This document shows positions 9,257 to 17,691 of a stretch of 64,000 nt of DNA, piece after piece. The translations under genes and the position numbers were made by a program. Under the pieces are notes generated by a model. It ran no database searches. It was not told where the DNA came from and saw only the letters and a program-made list of their open reading frames with translations. Origin of the DNA: Phycisphaerales bacterium (GTDB taxonomy: Bacteria; Planctomycetota; Phycisphaerae; UBA1845; Fen-1342); NCBI GenBank assembly GCA_022839625.1, contig JALHJL010000016.1:1-64000 (forward strand), given 5' to 3'. The number at the start of each line of letters is the position of its first letter. The stretch's first letter is position 1.

Positions 9257-11032
9257 CTACATGTAGCCGAGATCCGACAAACGCTGAGCGATCCGCTGCT
9301 CATCCCGCTCACTGTAGACCTGCACCACCTTGGGTCGCGGCTCGGGCTCCGAAGGCGACTGCGGCCGACCGGTCCGGCCGGGGCTGGCGGTTGCGACCAG
9401 CGCTTCGGTGAGCACGCGCCCATCCATGTCCGCCGGCACGTCCACGCCCAGCAGCGCCAACACGGTCGGCGCAATGTCCACGATGTCCGCGGATGACGGC
9501 TGGGGCCCGCTCGACTGTGCCAGGCGGCGACCGGCCGTCACCAGGATCCCGTCACGCCGATGGATTCCGGTGACGTCCTGGCCTGCCCGCGCCGGCGCCG
9601 AAGGATAGAACACGGTGGGCCGGCCGCTGAACTTCGGATGCGACTTGGCCATCGTGAAGGTCGGAGCATCCCACCAATTCAGGATCAGGTCCGGCGCCGC
9701 GGGCACGTGCTCGCCGTGATAGATTTCAGCCGCGCGGAGAACGTGGGGGACGACCTGCGCGCCCGTCCGCGGGTCCTTCAGGCTCGTGAGCGCCCCGATG
9801 ACCTGCGCACACGCCCGCTCGTACTCCTCGCCACTCGCCACGGTGCCCGAGGGGAACCGATCGCGGCGGTTGATCCAGATGCACGGCGAAAGCGTGAAGC
9901 CCTCGTACGCGAAGGCCGTCGTGCGTTTCCAGTCCACCGCCGGCAGGCCAAGAGTCTCGATCCCGGTCCGTCCAGCGGGCAGCCAGCGGGTCAGCTTCGC
10001 TTTCTGCTCCGCGCTGAGCGTCCGCCGCAGAACGCGATCCAGTCCGGCCACGGCGTCCGCGAGGAACGTGCCCCGCGACCGCGCCCAGGTGAGCAAGCCG
10101 GCGTCGGCAAGAGCGTTGTTCAACCGCACCTGCGGCCCGCAGACCGGCCCGGCCCCGTGATCGGACATCAGCATCACGTCGGCGTCAGGGAAGAGCGCCA
10201 GCAGCCGGCCCAGCTCGGCGTCGCAGTGCGCGTAGACTTCCTCGACGGCGTGCTGAAACCGGGCCACCGCGCGGGCGTCTGTTCCCGGATACGCGCAGCC
10301 CTCCGGCTCCATCAGGTGCCAGAAGTGATGTTGCACTTGGTCGGTGGCGTTGTAGACCAGGATGAGCACATCCACGGGACTGTGCCGCAGCAGTGCCAGC
10401 GTCACATCCGTCCGCCGCGTCTCGATGCGCTTGAACTCGTCCAGCGCCCGGCGGCGCTGGTCGTCGTCCTTCATCGCCCCGAGGTGCCGGTTGTCGATGC
10501 GATACGGCCCGACCTCGGCTTGGACCCGGGCGAAGACGTCGGGCGGCCACGCAATCCCGCTGCTCTCATCGGGCGCATCCAGGCCGCTGACCATGAACCC
10601 GCCGATCGTTCGGGGCGGGTAAGTCATCGGCACGTTGACGCAGCCCACCCGCAGCCCGGCCTGGTTCAGCAGTGCCAGCAGGTCCCCGCCGCGCTCGCGC
10701 CGGTAGCCGCCGTGCGTGTAGTCAAACTTGTAGCTGCCCGGGTGCGGAGTCACGAAGTCGAACAGCCCGTGCTTGCCCGGGTTCTTGCCCGTCAGGAAGC
10801 TGGACCACGCACACGCGGTGACGGGCGGGATGGTCGAGCGCAGCCGCCGCAGCGCGCCGGCCTGCATCAGCCGGTCGACCGTCGGCAGCTTGCCGGCCTG
10901 GGCAAAGCGTTCGAGCAGAGCAGGCGTAGCACCGTCCCACCCCACGAGCAACAACACGGGCTGGCGCGGGGAGGCGTGCGTCGGCGGCGCCGCCTCAGCC
11001 GAGACCCGCTTGTGTAGTTCGCTGTGACTCAA
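9257..11032 (-). CDS. Type I phosphodiesterase / alkaline-phosphatase-superfamily protein, tandem paralogue
   Basis: A 591-residue paralogue of the gene at 7487-9226, with the same order of motifs: GWDGAT near residue 32, VTACAWSSFLTGKNPGKHG with a conserved Thr, SDHGAG, and the C-terminal RLSDLGYM. The first 25 residues are extra and low in complexity. The start shown is a TTG because no ATG lies between it and the first conserved residues; the Shine-Dalgarno sequence is poor, so the start is uncertain. The 30-base gap to the paralogue suggests a common transcript. The duplication suggests two related substrates or consecutive reactions. Confidence 0.75.
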   Translation of the reverse strand: MSHSELHKRVSAEAAPPTHASPRQPVLLLVGWDGATPALLERFAQAGKLPTVDRLMQAGALRRLRSTIPPVTACAWSSFLTGKNPGKHGLFDFVTPHPGSYKFDYTHGGYRRERGGDLLALLNQAGLRVGCVNVPMTYPPRTIGGFMVSGLDAPDESSGIAWPPDVFARVQAEVGPYRIDNRHLGAMKDDDQRRRALDEFKRIETRRTDVTLALLRHSPVDVLILVYNATDQVQHHFWHLMEPEGCAYPGTDARAVARFQHAVEEVYAHCDAELGRLLALFPDADVMLMSDHGAGPVCGPQVRLNNALADAGLLTWARSRGTFLADAVAGLDRVLRRTLSAEQKAKLTRWLPAGRTGIETLGLPAVDWKRTTAFAYEGFTLSPCIWINRRDRFPSGTVASGEEYERACAQVIGALTSLKDPRTGAQVVPHVLRAAEIYHGEHVPAAPDLILNWWDAPTFTMAKSHPKFSGRPTVFYPSAPARAGQDVTGIHRRDGILVTAGRRLAQSSGPQPSSADIVDIAPTVLALLGVDVPADMDGRVLTEALVATASPGRTGRPQSPSEPEPRPKVVQVYSERDEQRIAQRLSDLGYM

Positions 11033-11134
11033 CTTCGCAGGCTCACACGCTGTTTCAGGCCGCCCGAGCCACGCATCCGGCCCGGATTGTAGCCGCGCCG
11101 CCGCGGACCCGGTTCGGAAACGGTCCGACCGGGC

Positions 11135-12154
11135 TCATGCGGGCTCAAGCTCTGGTCGAAAATCGGGCGCGTAGTACGTGCGCGTCTCCTCGGCGCGTTC
11201 GTCGATCGCCAGACGCGGCACGCCGTCGGCGTCCTGACCAAGCTGCATGCGGCGCCATGACCACCAGGCCCAGGGATACTCCCGGCTGTATCGATCCAGA
11301 ATCTGCGCGTAGGCCCGCACGAGCTCCTCGACCGCGGCCCGCGAGCGCCCCTGGCAATACAGCGGCGCATGGATCGTCAGTCGATGACGCGCCAGGCCCT
11401 CGAGCACCGTCATCGTCACCAGGATCGGAGCCCCGCTCCGCAACGACAGCCACGCCGGCCCCGTCGGCAGAACGATTCGCCCACCCAGGTACGGCACGTC
11501 CACGAAGTGCGACCCCGTCATTCCGTCGGCCGCAATCGCCAAGATGCCGTTCCGCTGGAGAATCGCGCTCATCCGCCCGAACGCCGCCCCGCACCGATGG
11601 TAGATCACGCCGAGGTCGCTCGCGCGTTCCACCTTGACCTTACGGTACATCACCGCCCGGGCGACGGCGTCGTGGGCTTGCCCGGCATAGTCCGCACCGC
11701 GCAGCACCAATGTGTGCGTCTGGTAGCCCGCCGCGCGCAGCGCCGGCAACGCCATCCGGAACAAGCCAAAGTGATGCGACAGCAGGATCGCCCCCCGGCC
11801 GCCGGCCAACGCCGCGTCCAGGTGCTCCCGGCCTGCGATGACTCGGTAGGTCCGCGCCACGAAGCGCCGCCCGCGCACCGTGGGATAGATGTTCCACTCC
11901 ACGAAGAACTGGTGCCTGGTCTCCAGGTACCGCCGCAGTGCGGTCGCGACCGAAAGGCCCGGCGGGAATGGACCAGCGAGGCGCCGCATGTTGGTCCCCA
12001 CGCGGCCGCCGCCTCGGGCGAGCAAGAACAGCCAATGCAACCAGCAGATGACCCGGGTGATTACGACGGCCGCCCACGGACCGATGAGCCGCAGCAGGGC
12101 CACGTGGGGAAAGAAGACGTACCAGACGAGCAAGCTCTTGGCTACACCCGGCAT
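11135..12154 (-). CDS. LpxL-like lysophospholipid acyltransferase family protein
   Basis: A 339-residue protein with one N-terminal membrane-associated stretch and the fold of LpxL/HtrB acyltransferases, shown by VRGRRFVARTYRVIAGREHLD followed by ILLSHHFGLFRM and later PYLGGRIVLPTGPAWLSLRSG. The usual catalytic H-x4-D/E dyad appears as H-F-G-L-F-R, so the acidic residue is missing. It probably transfers an acyl chain to a glycolipid or phosphoglycan at the inner membrane. The start is ATG 12154; a GTG lies immediately before it. A tandem paralogue sits upstream. Whether it is active is uncertain because of the dyad. Confidence 0.7.
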   Translation of the reverse strand: MPGVAKSLLVWYVFFPHVALLRLIGPWAAVVITRVICWLHWLFLLARGGGRVGTNMRRLAGPFPPGLSVATALRRYLETRHQFFVEWNIYPTVRGRRFVARTYRVIAGREHLDAALAGGRGAILLSHHFGLFRMALPALRAAGYQTHTLVLRGADYAGQAHDAVARAVMYRKVKVERASDLGVIYHRCGAAFGRMSAILQRNGILAIAADGMTGSHFVDVPYLGGRIVLPTGPAWLSLRSGAPILVTMTVLEGLARHRLTIHAPLYCQGRSRAAVEELVRAYAQILDRYSREYPWAWWSWRRMQLGQDADGVPRLAIDERAEETRTYYAPDFRPELEPA

Positions 12155-12246
12155 CACCCGCTCATCCCTTCACTCCACGTGCCGCACAAGATGGGCAAGT
12201 CGCCCCGGTCCTCGCGGAAGCCCGCGCGTCGCGAGGAGACCGCCGC

Positions 12247-13227
12247 TCATTCATCGTCCGTCTCACCCTCGGCGATCTCAAAGCGCATCCGGCCACCCGG
12301 CGAGTCCGACACACGCAAGCGGCGCCATGCCCACCACGACCACGGACGCCGCCGAATGTGCTCCTCCAACCGGCCCGCGTAGCTCCGGACGGCGGCCTCA
12401 ATCGATGCCGGCGAGTCGTCTGCACAGTAGATCGGCGGATAAAGGACCAAACGGTGAGAAAAGAGTCCTTCCAGGAGACAGAATGCCGAGATGAGCGGGG
12501 CTCCCGTCCTGGCCGCCAAGCGGGCCGGCCCGGTCGGAAAGGCCATCGTGCCGCCCAGGAAAGGAACCTCGACGAAGTGTGCCCCGGCCATTCCGTCGCC
12601 GGCGATGCCAACGATTGCGCCTTCACGCAGAAGATTGGAGAGGACTCCGAACGTAACGCCGGGCTCGTGATAGACGACTCTCACGCCGCCGGCCGCCTCG
12701 TCGCGCGTCTTCTTGACAACCAACGCGCGCGCGATGAACCCGAAGGTGCGCCCCGTGTGAATCGTCTCACGGATCATGTGGTGGTAGTTGTCGTAGCCCA
12801 GTTCCTTCAGCGCCGGAAACATCATCCGGCACATGTCGAAGTGGTGGGCCACGAGAATCGCGCCGCGGCCGGCGGCGTGGGCTGCGTCCAGGTGCTCGCG
12901 GCCCTCAACGGTGCGATACGTTCGCGCCACAAACCGGCGCCCGCGGACGGTCGAGTAGACCTGCCGTTCAACGAAGAATTGCTGCTTGAGCGCAAGATGC
13001 CGGCGAAGCGCGGTGGATACCGATAGGTGCGGGTCGATTTGTGGAAGCACGCGCCTCATCGTCGCGCGCAGCGGGACCCGTCGGCGAAGGCACGCGGTCG
13101 CCCAAAGCAGACAGGACAGTCCGCGCGTCAGCAGGACTGCGGCGCGCGGTCCGATAAGACGCAGTAGCCATACGTGCGGAAAGTACACGTACGAGACGTA
13201 CAGACTCCGAAGCAGTTTCCTGATCAT
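12247..13227 (-). CDS. LpxL-like lysophospholipid acyltransferase family protein, paralogue
   Basis: A 326-residue protein clearly duplicated with its neighbour: both have STVRGRRFVARTYR, a Gly-rich segment before the histidine, and a conserved TGPA segment. The motif reads AHHFDMCRM, again H-x4-R where the family has H-x4-D/E. Near the end WSWWAWRRLRV matches the WAWWSWRRMQL segment of the paralogue. The N-terminal 30 residues are hydrophobic and probably membrane-bound. The ATG at 13227 has only a weak Shine-Dalgarno sequence. Role: acylation of an envelope lipid or glycolipid, inferred from family and context. Confidence 0.7.
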   Translation of the reverse strand: MIRKLLRSLYVSYVYFPHVWLLRLIGPRAAVLLTRGLSCLLWATACLRRRVPLRATMRRVLPQIDPHLSVSTALRRHLALKQQFFVERQVYSTVRGRRFVARTYRTVEGREHLDAAHAAGRGAILVAHHFDMCRMMFPALKELGYDNYHHMIRETIHTGRTFGFIARALVVKKTRDEAAGGVRVVYHEPGVTFGVLSNLLREGAIVGIAGDGMAGAHFVEVPFLGGTMAFPTGPARLAARTGAPLISAFCLLEGLFSHRLVLYPPIYCADDSPASIEAAVRSYAGRLEEHIRRRPWSWWAWRRLRVSDSPGGRMRFEIAEGETDDE

Positions 13228-13408
13228 CGTCGCGCGCCGCCAGTCCTCGACGTGCTCCAGATCGGCGGATCAGACTCGACGCTTCGGTGGCCGTCAACAA
13301 TGCCCCCGGGGCGATCACCCACCGACGCGCGGCCGCGAGGCACCAACGGGCAACCAGCGCGCGAGGCGTTGTGCCGACCGAACCGGGGCCTTGGGGACAC
13401 ACGAGGGT

Positions 13409-14740
13409 TCAGGACGCAATCGGCGACGGCAGGCCGGTGAGCAAGTCGAGCGCGTGCCGGTCCGCGCTGCCGCCGGCCTGGCGTGGCAGGGGCGCGGGCC
13501 TGCGGGGCGCGTCGGGCGGCTGCTGGGCCACTGCGCGTGGACGGCATGGCAGAGGTTGCCGCGTCCCTGCCAGCAGACGCTCGTAGACGGCGACGACCTG
13601 GCGGGCAGTCGCGACCCGGTCGTATTGGCTGAAGGCCACCTCCCGCGCCCGACGCCCCAGCGATTCCGCCAGCCCCTTGTCCATCAGCACGCGGAGCAGC
13701 GCCTCGCCCATCGCCTGCGGATCGTGGTCGGCCGTGATGAGGGCCTCCTCGCCGTCGCGCAGGCCCTGGCTCGATCCCTTCGTGACCACCACGGGCTTGC
13801 CCACGGCCATGAAGTTCAGGAGCTTCACGGGTACCCCCGGGCAATCCGGCCGGGGGACGGCGGTCGTGTCCGCCGCCGCGATGTAGGCCGGGAGGTCTCC
13901 CAGCCGAATCACGTCCGGGAAGATCACGGCGTCGGCCACGCCCTCCGCCTGTGCCAGACGCTCCACCTCGCGCTCATGAGCGTGGTCCTCGAGGGTCCGC
14001 ACGAAGGCGAGCTTGGCCCGCGGCAGCCGCCCGACGACGACGCGCATCGCCCGGAGCAGGTAGTCGATCCGCTGGAACTTGTTGAGTACGCCCGTATAGA
14101 CCACGAGCGGCTCATCCCCGACGCCCATGCGCTGGCGCGCCCCGTTCACCGTGGCGTCGGCAAACAGACCGAGGTCGATGCCCAGGCGTACAACAGTGAC
14201 GCGCTGCGCGGGCACCCCCAGGCGCAGCAGGCAGTCGCGGATCTGAGGCGTGCAGCACACGACATAGTCCGCCATGCGGGGTACGCAGCGGTCAAGCACC
14301 CAGGCGACGAAGCGCGCCAGCTTCACGGGGCGGATGAACTTGTAGGTGTGGAGTTCGTCGCCCATCGTGTTGACCGCCCCATAGACAAGAGGCCGACCGG
14401 TCAGCCACCGCGCCACAACGCCCACCAGCGCGCCCTCGTAGTTGACGCCGTGCAGCACGTCGATCTTGTGGCGCAGGACGACGCTGATCGTCTTGAGCAC
14501 GAGCAGCAGGTCCCAGAAGATCTTCGCGACCGTCGGGCCGACCACGATCCGGTGAACAGGCCCGATGCTCGGAATCCGATGGATCCGCGCCCTGCGGACC
14601 ACACCCGGTTGACGGGCCGCGTAGGTGATGATGTGGACCTCGTGGCCCAGCTCGGCCAGAGCTTCGGCGTGTTCGCGGATACCTCCGGGGGTACCGTGGT
14701 TGGCCGGAAACGGGCAGGCCGCGATGATGCCGATACGCAT
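13409..14740 (-). CDS. Group 1/4 glycosyltransferase (GT-B fold)
   Basis: A 443-residue cytoplasmic glycosyltransferase. The N-terminus (MRIGIIAACPFPANHGTPGG) has the Gly-rich acceptor loop, and EHAEALAELGHEVHIIT follows. The C-terminal GT4 domain has VVYTGVLNKFQRIDYLLRA, PDCPGVPVKLLNFMAVGKPV (the nucleotide-sugar-binding region) and EALLRVLMDKGLAESLGRRA. It would transfer a sugar from an activated nucleotide donor to a lipid-linked or glycan acceptor and is the likely first gene of the minus-strand envelope cluster. ATG 14740 is chosen because AGGAGG lies 8 bases upstream; an in-frame extension to 14785 lacks such a site. The last 40 residues are Pro/Arg-rich and not part of the fold. Confidence 0.8.
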   Translation of the reverse strand: MRIGIIAACPFPANHGTPGGIREHAEALAELGHEVHIITYAARQPGVVRRARIHRIPSIGPVHRIVVGPTVAKIFWDLLLVLKTISVVLRHKIDVLHGVNYEGALVGVVARWLTGRPLVYGAVNTMGDELHTYKFIRPVKLARFVAWVLDRCVPRMADYVVCCTPQIRDCLLRLGVPAQRVTVVRLGIDLGLFADATVNGARQRMGVGDEPLVVYTGVLNKFQRIDYLLRAMRVVVGRLPRAKLAFVRTLEDHAHEREVERLAQAEGVADAVIFPDVIRLGDLPAYIAAADTTAVPRPDCPGVPVKLLNFMAVGKPVVVTKGSSQGLRDGEEALITADHDPQAMGEALLRVLMDKGLAESLGRRAREVAFSQYDRVATARQVVAVYERLLAGTRQPLPCRPRAVAQQPPDAPRRPAPLPRQAGGSADRHALDLLTGLPSPIAS

Positions 14741-15101
14741 GTTCGCCCTCCTGGCTGCGACCGCAGCACACGGACACAGGGTCACGGCTGTTCCGCAAAC
14801 CGGCCTAGCGGATCAGTTGCTCTTTTGTCATTTGATGCTAGCCGCACGCGAAGACGGGAGTCAAACGCCGGCGGTCTCACCGGCCGCCGCGGGGGCGCAA
14901 GTGCGACTGTCGGCAACCACAGGCAAAGGGGGACCGAGAACCGGCGGCCAGCAGTCCGCCGCGAAAGGCGATGTAGCGGCCGCCCCTGAGCTCGCCGGAG
15001 CGAGTCGCCTGTAGCGACCTGCCCGCCGGCCGCCGCGCGGCTCCAAGCGAGTGCTTCCGGTGGTTATGGGACTCGATCTGCTGCGGTCGCGCGTTGGGTT
15101 G
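14741..15101. other. Intergenic stretch between restriction gene and glycosyltransferase
   Basis: About 360 bases with no convincing gene on either strand. It holds the candidate promoter of the glycosyltransferase (14835-14864) and is otherwise GC-rich sequence between a divergent start and the stop of the endonuclease gene. Confidence 0.5.
14835..14864 (-). promoter_or_regulatory. Candidate sigma-70-like promoter for the envelope cluster
   Basis: On the minus strand TTGACT (14864-14859), an 18-base spacer and TAGCAT (14840-14835) precede the glycosyltransferase start by about 95 bases. The -35 box is strong and the -10 weak. Confidence 0.35.
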
Positions 15102-15965
15102 TCAACGTCGGCCCTGCCCGGAGGCGCGATACAGCGCAACCCATTCCCTCGCGAGTGACGGCAGTCGCTCCACAACGTCGGTCCCCACGAGCACTTCATC
15201 GACATAGCCCATGTGCAGCATGTCGACGATTCGGCACAGGTATGACCTTCCGCAGTCCCACCACGTGTAATGGGCGTCAATCATGAGGTAGTGCCGGCAG
15301 TGGACTTTCTCGGACTGCCGCAACTCCTCCAATTCCAGGCCGTCCAGCAGCGTCTCATAGACCCCGTCGGCGACGCGGCTCCCGAAGGTCGTGGTGTGGT
15401 AGTACTCCTTGATCTCCCACACGGCGATGGGATTGAAGACGGACGGGAAGGCACCGTCGATGCGCCGCGCAAGTGTCCGGAGTGGTGCCCCCCCGCGGGT
15501 GAACGTCGTCAGTTCGCGCGGGTCATAGTCGCAAGGCAGGCCGCTTATGTTGGCGTGGATGAGCATGTTCACCATCGCCGTGAGATAGGCGGGCTTCTTC
15601 TTGTCGCCCTTCTGCTTGTTCATCGGGATGGGGAGCTTTGACTTGGTCTGTCTCCGCACCCGCGCGAAAGCCCGCGCGGCCTGTTCGGCATTCATCAGAC
15701 GGGGCGCGACCGATTTGTTCAGCACATCAGCCCGATACGCGAAATAGGCCAGGAGCAGGTCGCCGAACTTCGTCGACCTGCCGAACGCGTCGGCGACTTC
15801 CGCCGTGTCGAGCCCCAGTTCGTGAAGAGCCTTAAGGATCGTGGGCAGGTCGGGCACACGAATCTGCCCCGTCCCGCGCGACGTATAACCGACGCATTGG
15901 CTGACCAGGCGTACGTTCGCCCAGAAGTGCTTGGGCTGGTTCAGGAAACGCACGTCCGGTTTCAA
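15102..15965 (-). CDS. Putative type II restriction endonuclease (PD-(D/E)xK-like)
   Basis: A 287-residue protein that I do not recognise by name. Its identification rests on context and one motif: it overlaps the XRE regulator gene by 4 bases, and a Dam-family methylase is divergent next to it. The segment FNPIAVWEIKEYY fits the E-x-K half of a PD-(D/E)xK nuclease core, with Asp in RRIDGAFP or the Asn-Pro pair upstream as the acidic partner. A Lys-rich patch (MNKQKGDKKKP, residues about 115-125) may touch DNA. The C-terminal third (HYLMIDAHYTWWDCGRSYL) is alpha/beta in character. It would cut unmethylated DNA at the site protected by the methylase. Family and cleavage site are unknown. Confidence 0.6.
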   Translation of the reverse strand: MKPDVRFLNQPKHFWANVRLVSQCVGYTSRGTGQIRVPDLPTILKALHELGLDTAEVADAFGRSTKFGDLLLAYFAYRADVLNKSVAPRLMNAEQAARAFARVRRQTKSKLPIPMNKQKGDKKKPAYLTAMVNMLIHANISGLPCDYDPRELTTFTRGGAPLRTLARRIDGAFPSVFNPIAVWEIKEYYHTTTFGSRVADGVYETLLDGLELEELRQSEKVHCRHYLMIDAHYTWWDCGRSYLCRIVDMLHMGYVDEVLVGTDVVERLPSLAREWVALYRASGQGRR

Positions 15966-16204
15966 TCCGCGTCGCCCTCCAGCCGCCGGACGAAGTCGCT
16001 CAGGGATACTCCTGCCGCCGTGCAGATCGCGCGGAGCTCCAGGATGTCGAGCCGGCGCTCGCCGGATTCGTACTTGCTGACGAAGGACTGGGGCTGTCCG
16101 ATCTTCCGCGCCAAGTCGGCCTGCCGGAGGCCGGCGTCCTGCCGCATCTGGCGCAGGAGCACCAGCAACCGCTGCCTCACCGCCATCGCACCCTGACGCG
16201 ACAT
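15962..16204 (-). CDS. XRE-family helix-turn-helix regulator (controller-protein-like)
   Basis: An 80-residue protein consisting almost entirely of a Cro/C1-type helix-turn-helix: RQDAGLRQADLARKIGQPQS is helices 1-3, then FVSKYESGERRLDILELRAI. Size and place match controller (C) proteins of type II restriction-modification systems, which delay endonuclease expression until the methylase has acted. It overlaps the endonuclease start by 4 bases, so the two are translationally coupled. ATG 16204 or 16186 could be used; a TTG 36 bases further up is less likely. An operator is expected in the 100-base divergent gap, but no clean C-box is visible. Confidence 0.75.
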   Translation of the reverse strand: MSRQGAMAVRQRLLVLLRQMRQDAGLRQADLARKIGQPQSFVSKYESGERRLDILELRAICTAAGVSLSDFVRRLEGDAD

Positions 16205-16224
16205 GGCTGGCACAATATGCAGGG

Positions 16225-16253
16225 TTGACGGGAATCCCAAATCAGGATACAGT
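16225..16253 (+). promoter_or_regulatory. Candidate promoter of the DNA methylase
   Basis: TTGACG (16225-16230), 17 bases, then TACAGT (16248-16253) lie 53 bases before the ATG at 16306. If this is the promoter, the TTG at 16225 cannot be the start codon, which favours ATG 16306. Confidence 0.4.
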
Positions 16254-16305
16254 CCTGGACGCTCGTGCGCTTGCGGCGAACTCAGCGCTCGAACAGGATG
16301 CGTTC

Positions 16306-17184
16306 ATGCAGACGCTGCTATTCGGCAACGGGCGATCCGTCGAGGTCCCGCCTTTCACGACCGGGCTGCTGAAGTGGATTGGGAACAAGCAGCGCATGGC
16401 GCACGAGATCGCGTCATATTTCCCAACCAACTACGGGGTCTATTTCGAGCCGTTCCTGGGCAGCGGCGCCGTGCTGGGGACGCTTCAGCCGAAACGGGCG
16501 GTAGGATCCGACACCTTCGCGCCACTTATGGAAATCTGGCAAACGCTGCGCACAGACCCCGAGAGGCTGAAGCGTTGGTATGCCGAGCGCTACGTGTGCA
16601 TGATGAGCGGCGACAAAGTCGCCGAGTACGAGCGCATTAAGGCGTCGTACAACCGGCAGCCCAATGGGGCTGACTTGCTCTTCTTGTGCCGGTCGTGCTA
16701 CGGCGGAGTGGTCCGCTTCCGGCAGGCGGACGGATACATGTCAACGCCGTGCGGACCGCACCGGCCCGTTGCGCCCGACGCTTTCGCCGAGCGCGTCGAC
16801 GAGTGGCACCGCCGGACACAAGGGGCGTGTTTTCGACAGTTGGATTACCGCGAAGCCATAGCGCAAGCCAAGCCCGGTGACCTGGTCTACTGCGACCCGC
16901 CCTACACGCACAGTCAGGCGATCCTCTACGGCGCGCAGCGCTTCCGGTTACGGCAACTGCTGGATGCGATCGCCGACTGCAAAGCGCGCGACGTGTACGT
17001 AGCACTTAGCATCGACGGAACCAAGCGATCCGGCGACCACCTGTGCCGCCTGCCGATCCCGACGGGCCTGTTCGAGCGGGAGATCCTTGTGAATTGCGGG
17101 CGCTCGATGCTACGTCGTCTCCAGATGCGTGGGCAGACTCTCGAGGGCGAAGTGGTGGCCGATCGCCTCCTGCTCACGTACTGA
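16306..17184 (+). CDS. Dam-family (alpha class) adenine-N6 DNA methyltransferase
   Basis: A 292-residue enzyme. KWIGNKQRMA at residues about 19-28 is the AdoMet-binding F-x-G-x-K-type motif of D12/Dam methylases. FEPFLGSGAVLG is motif I, and DLVYCDPPYTHS is the catalytic DPPY motif IV. Residues about 75-190 form the target-recognition region (CRSCYGGVVRFRQ is typical of the family). It methylates adenine in the site cut by the neighbouring endonuclease. The frame is open upstream to a TTG at 16225, but CAGGA 8 bases before ATG 16306 and the promoter-like sequence at 16225-16253 support the shorter form. It is divergent from the regulator and endonuclease genes. Confidence 0.85.
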   Translation: MQTLLFGNGRSVEVPPFTTGLLKWIGNKQRMAHEIASYFPTNYGVYFEPFLGSGAVLGTLQPKRAVGSDTFAPLMEIWQTLRTDPERLKRWYAERYVCMMSGDKVAEYERIKASYNRQPNGADLLFLCRSCYGGVVRFRQADGYMSTPCGPHRPVAPDAFAERVDEWHRRTQGACFRQLDYREAIAQAKPGDLVYCDPPYTHSQAILYGAQRFRLRQLLDAIADCKARDVYVALSIDGTKRSGDHLCRLPIPTGLFEREILVNCGRSMLRRLQMRGQTLEGEVVADRLLLTY

Positions 17185-17201
17185 TTCCCGTACCGAGCTG
17201 A

Positions 17202-17534
17202 ACCGCTTTCGCAGCTCATGCGCGGGAGAGGCGGGTCGGCGACGGTACACTGCTCGTCGGCGAGGGCGCGTTCGCCCCCGTTGCCCGCGACGTGTACGAG
17301 TTCGAGGTCTCCGGGCTCAAGGTCGTGCAGTCGTGGCTGAACTACCGCAAGAGGCGCCCGCGAAATGTGCGAAAATCCTCGCCGCTCGACGACATCCGCC
17401 CCGAACGTTGGACCGCCGAATTCACCGCCGAGCTGCTCAACGTCCTCTGGATCCTCGAGGCAACCCTCGCAACCTATCCGGCCCAGCGAGACCTGCTGGA
17501 ACGAATCGTCAAAGGAATCCAACGTGGACAATGA
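17202..17534 (+). pseudogene. C-terminal remnant of a type ISP restriction-modification enzyme
   Basis: The open frame begins directly after an in-frame TGA at 17199-17201 and has no start codon with a ribosome site. From about 17235 it reads GDGTLLVGEGAFAPV then YEFEVSGLKVVQSWLNYR and SPLDDIRPERWTAEFTAELL, which I recognise as the end of the LlaBIII/type ISP C-terminal specificity domain. Everything upstream (nuclease, helicase, methylase; over 1000 residues) is gone. The homology starts before the first possible start codon (GTG 17292), which shows this is a fragment and not a small gene. It lies immediately after the Dam-family methylase, suggesting successive restriction systems at one locus. 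Confidence 0.75.
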
Positions 17535-17691
17535 CGCCCCCCTCGATCCGGCACCTCCGCCGGACACCGGCCAGCCGCGCCCGGCTCTGCCGTGGTTCAC
17601 CGCGGACGAAGTCCCGAAGCCGACGCCCGAGATGCGCCGACCGCCGAAGCCGCGCGAGCCCACTCTATTCGATGATCTCGACGACGGATGA
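17524..17691 (+). CDS. Small Pro-rich ORF overlapping the type ISP remnant
   Basis: A GTG at 17524 opens a 55-residue frame that overlaps the stop of the remnant; AGGA lies a few bases upstream. The peptide is rich in Pro and Asp and contains PRPALPWFTADEVPKP and ends PREPTLFDDLDDG. I do not recognise a domain. Its coupling to the remnant suggests it once belonged to the same restriction operon. It may no longer be expressed. Confidence 0.35.
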   Translation: MDNDAPLDPAPPPDTGQPRPALPWFTADEVPKPTPEMRRPPKPREPTLFDDLDDG

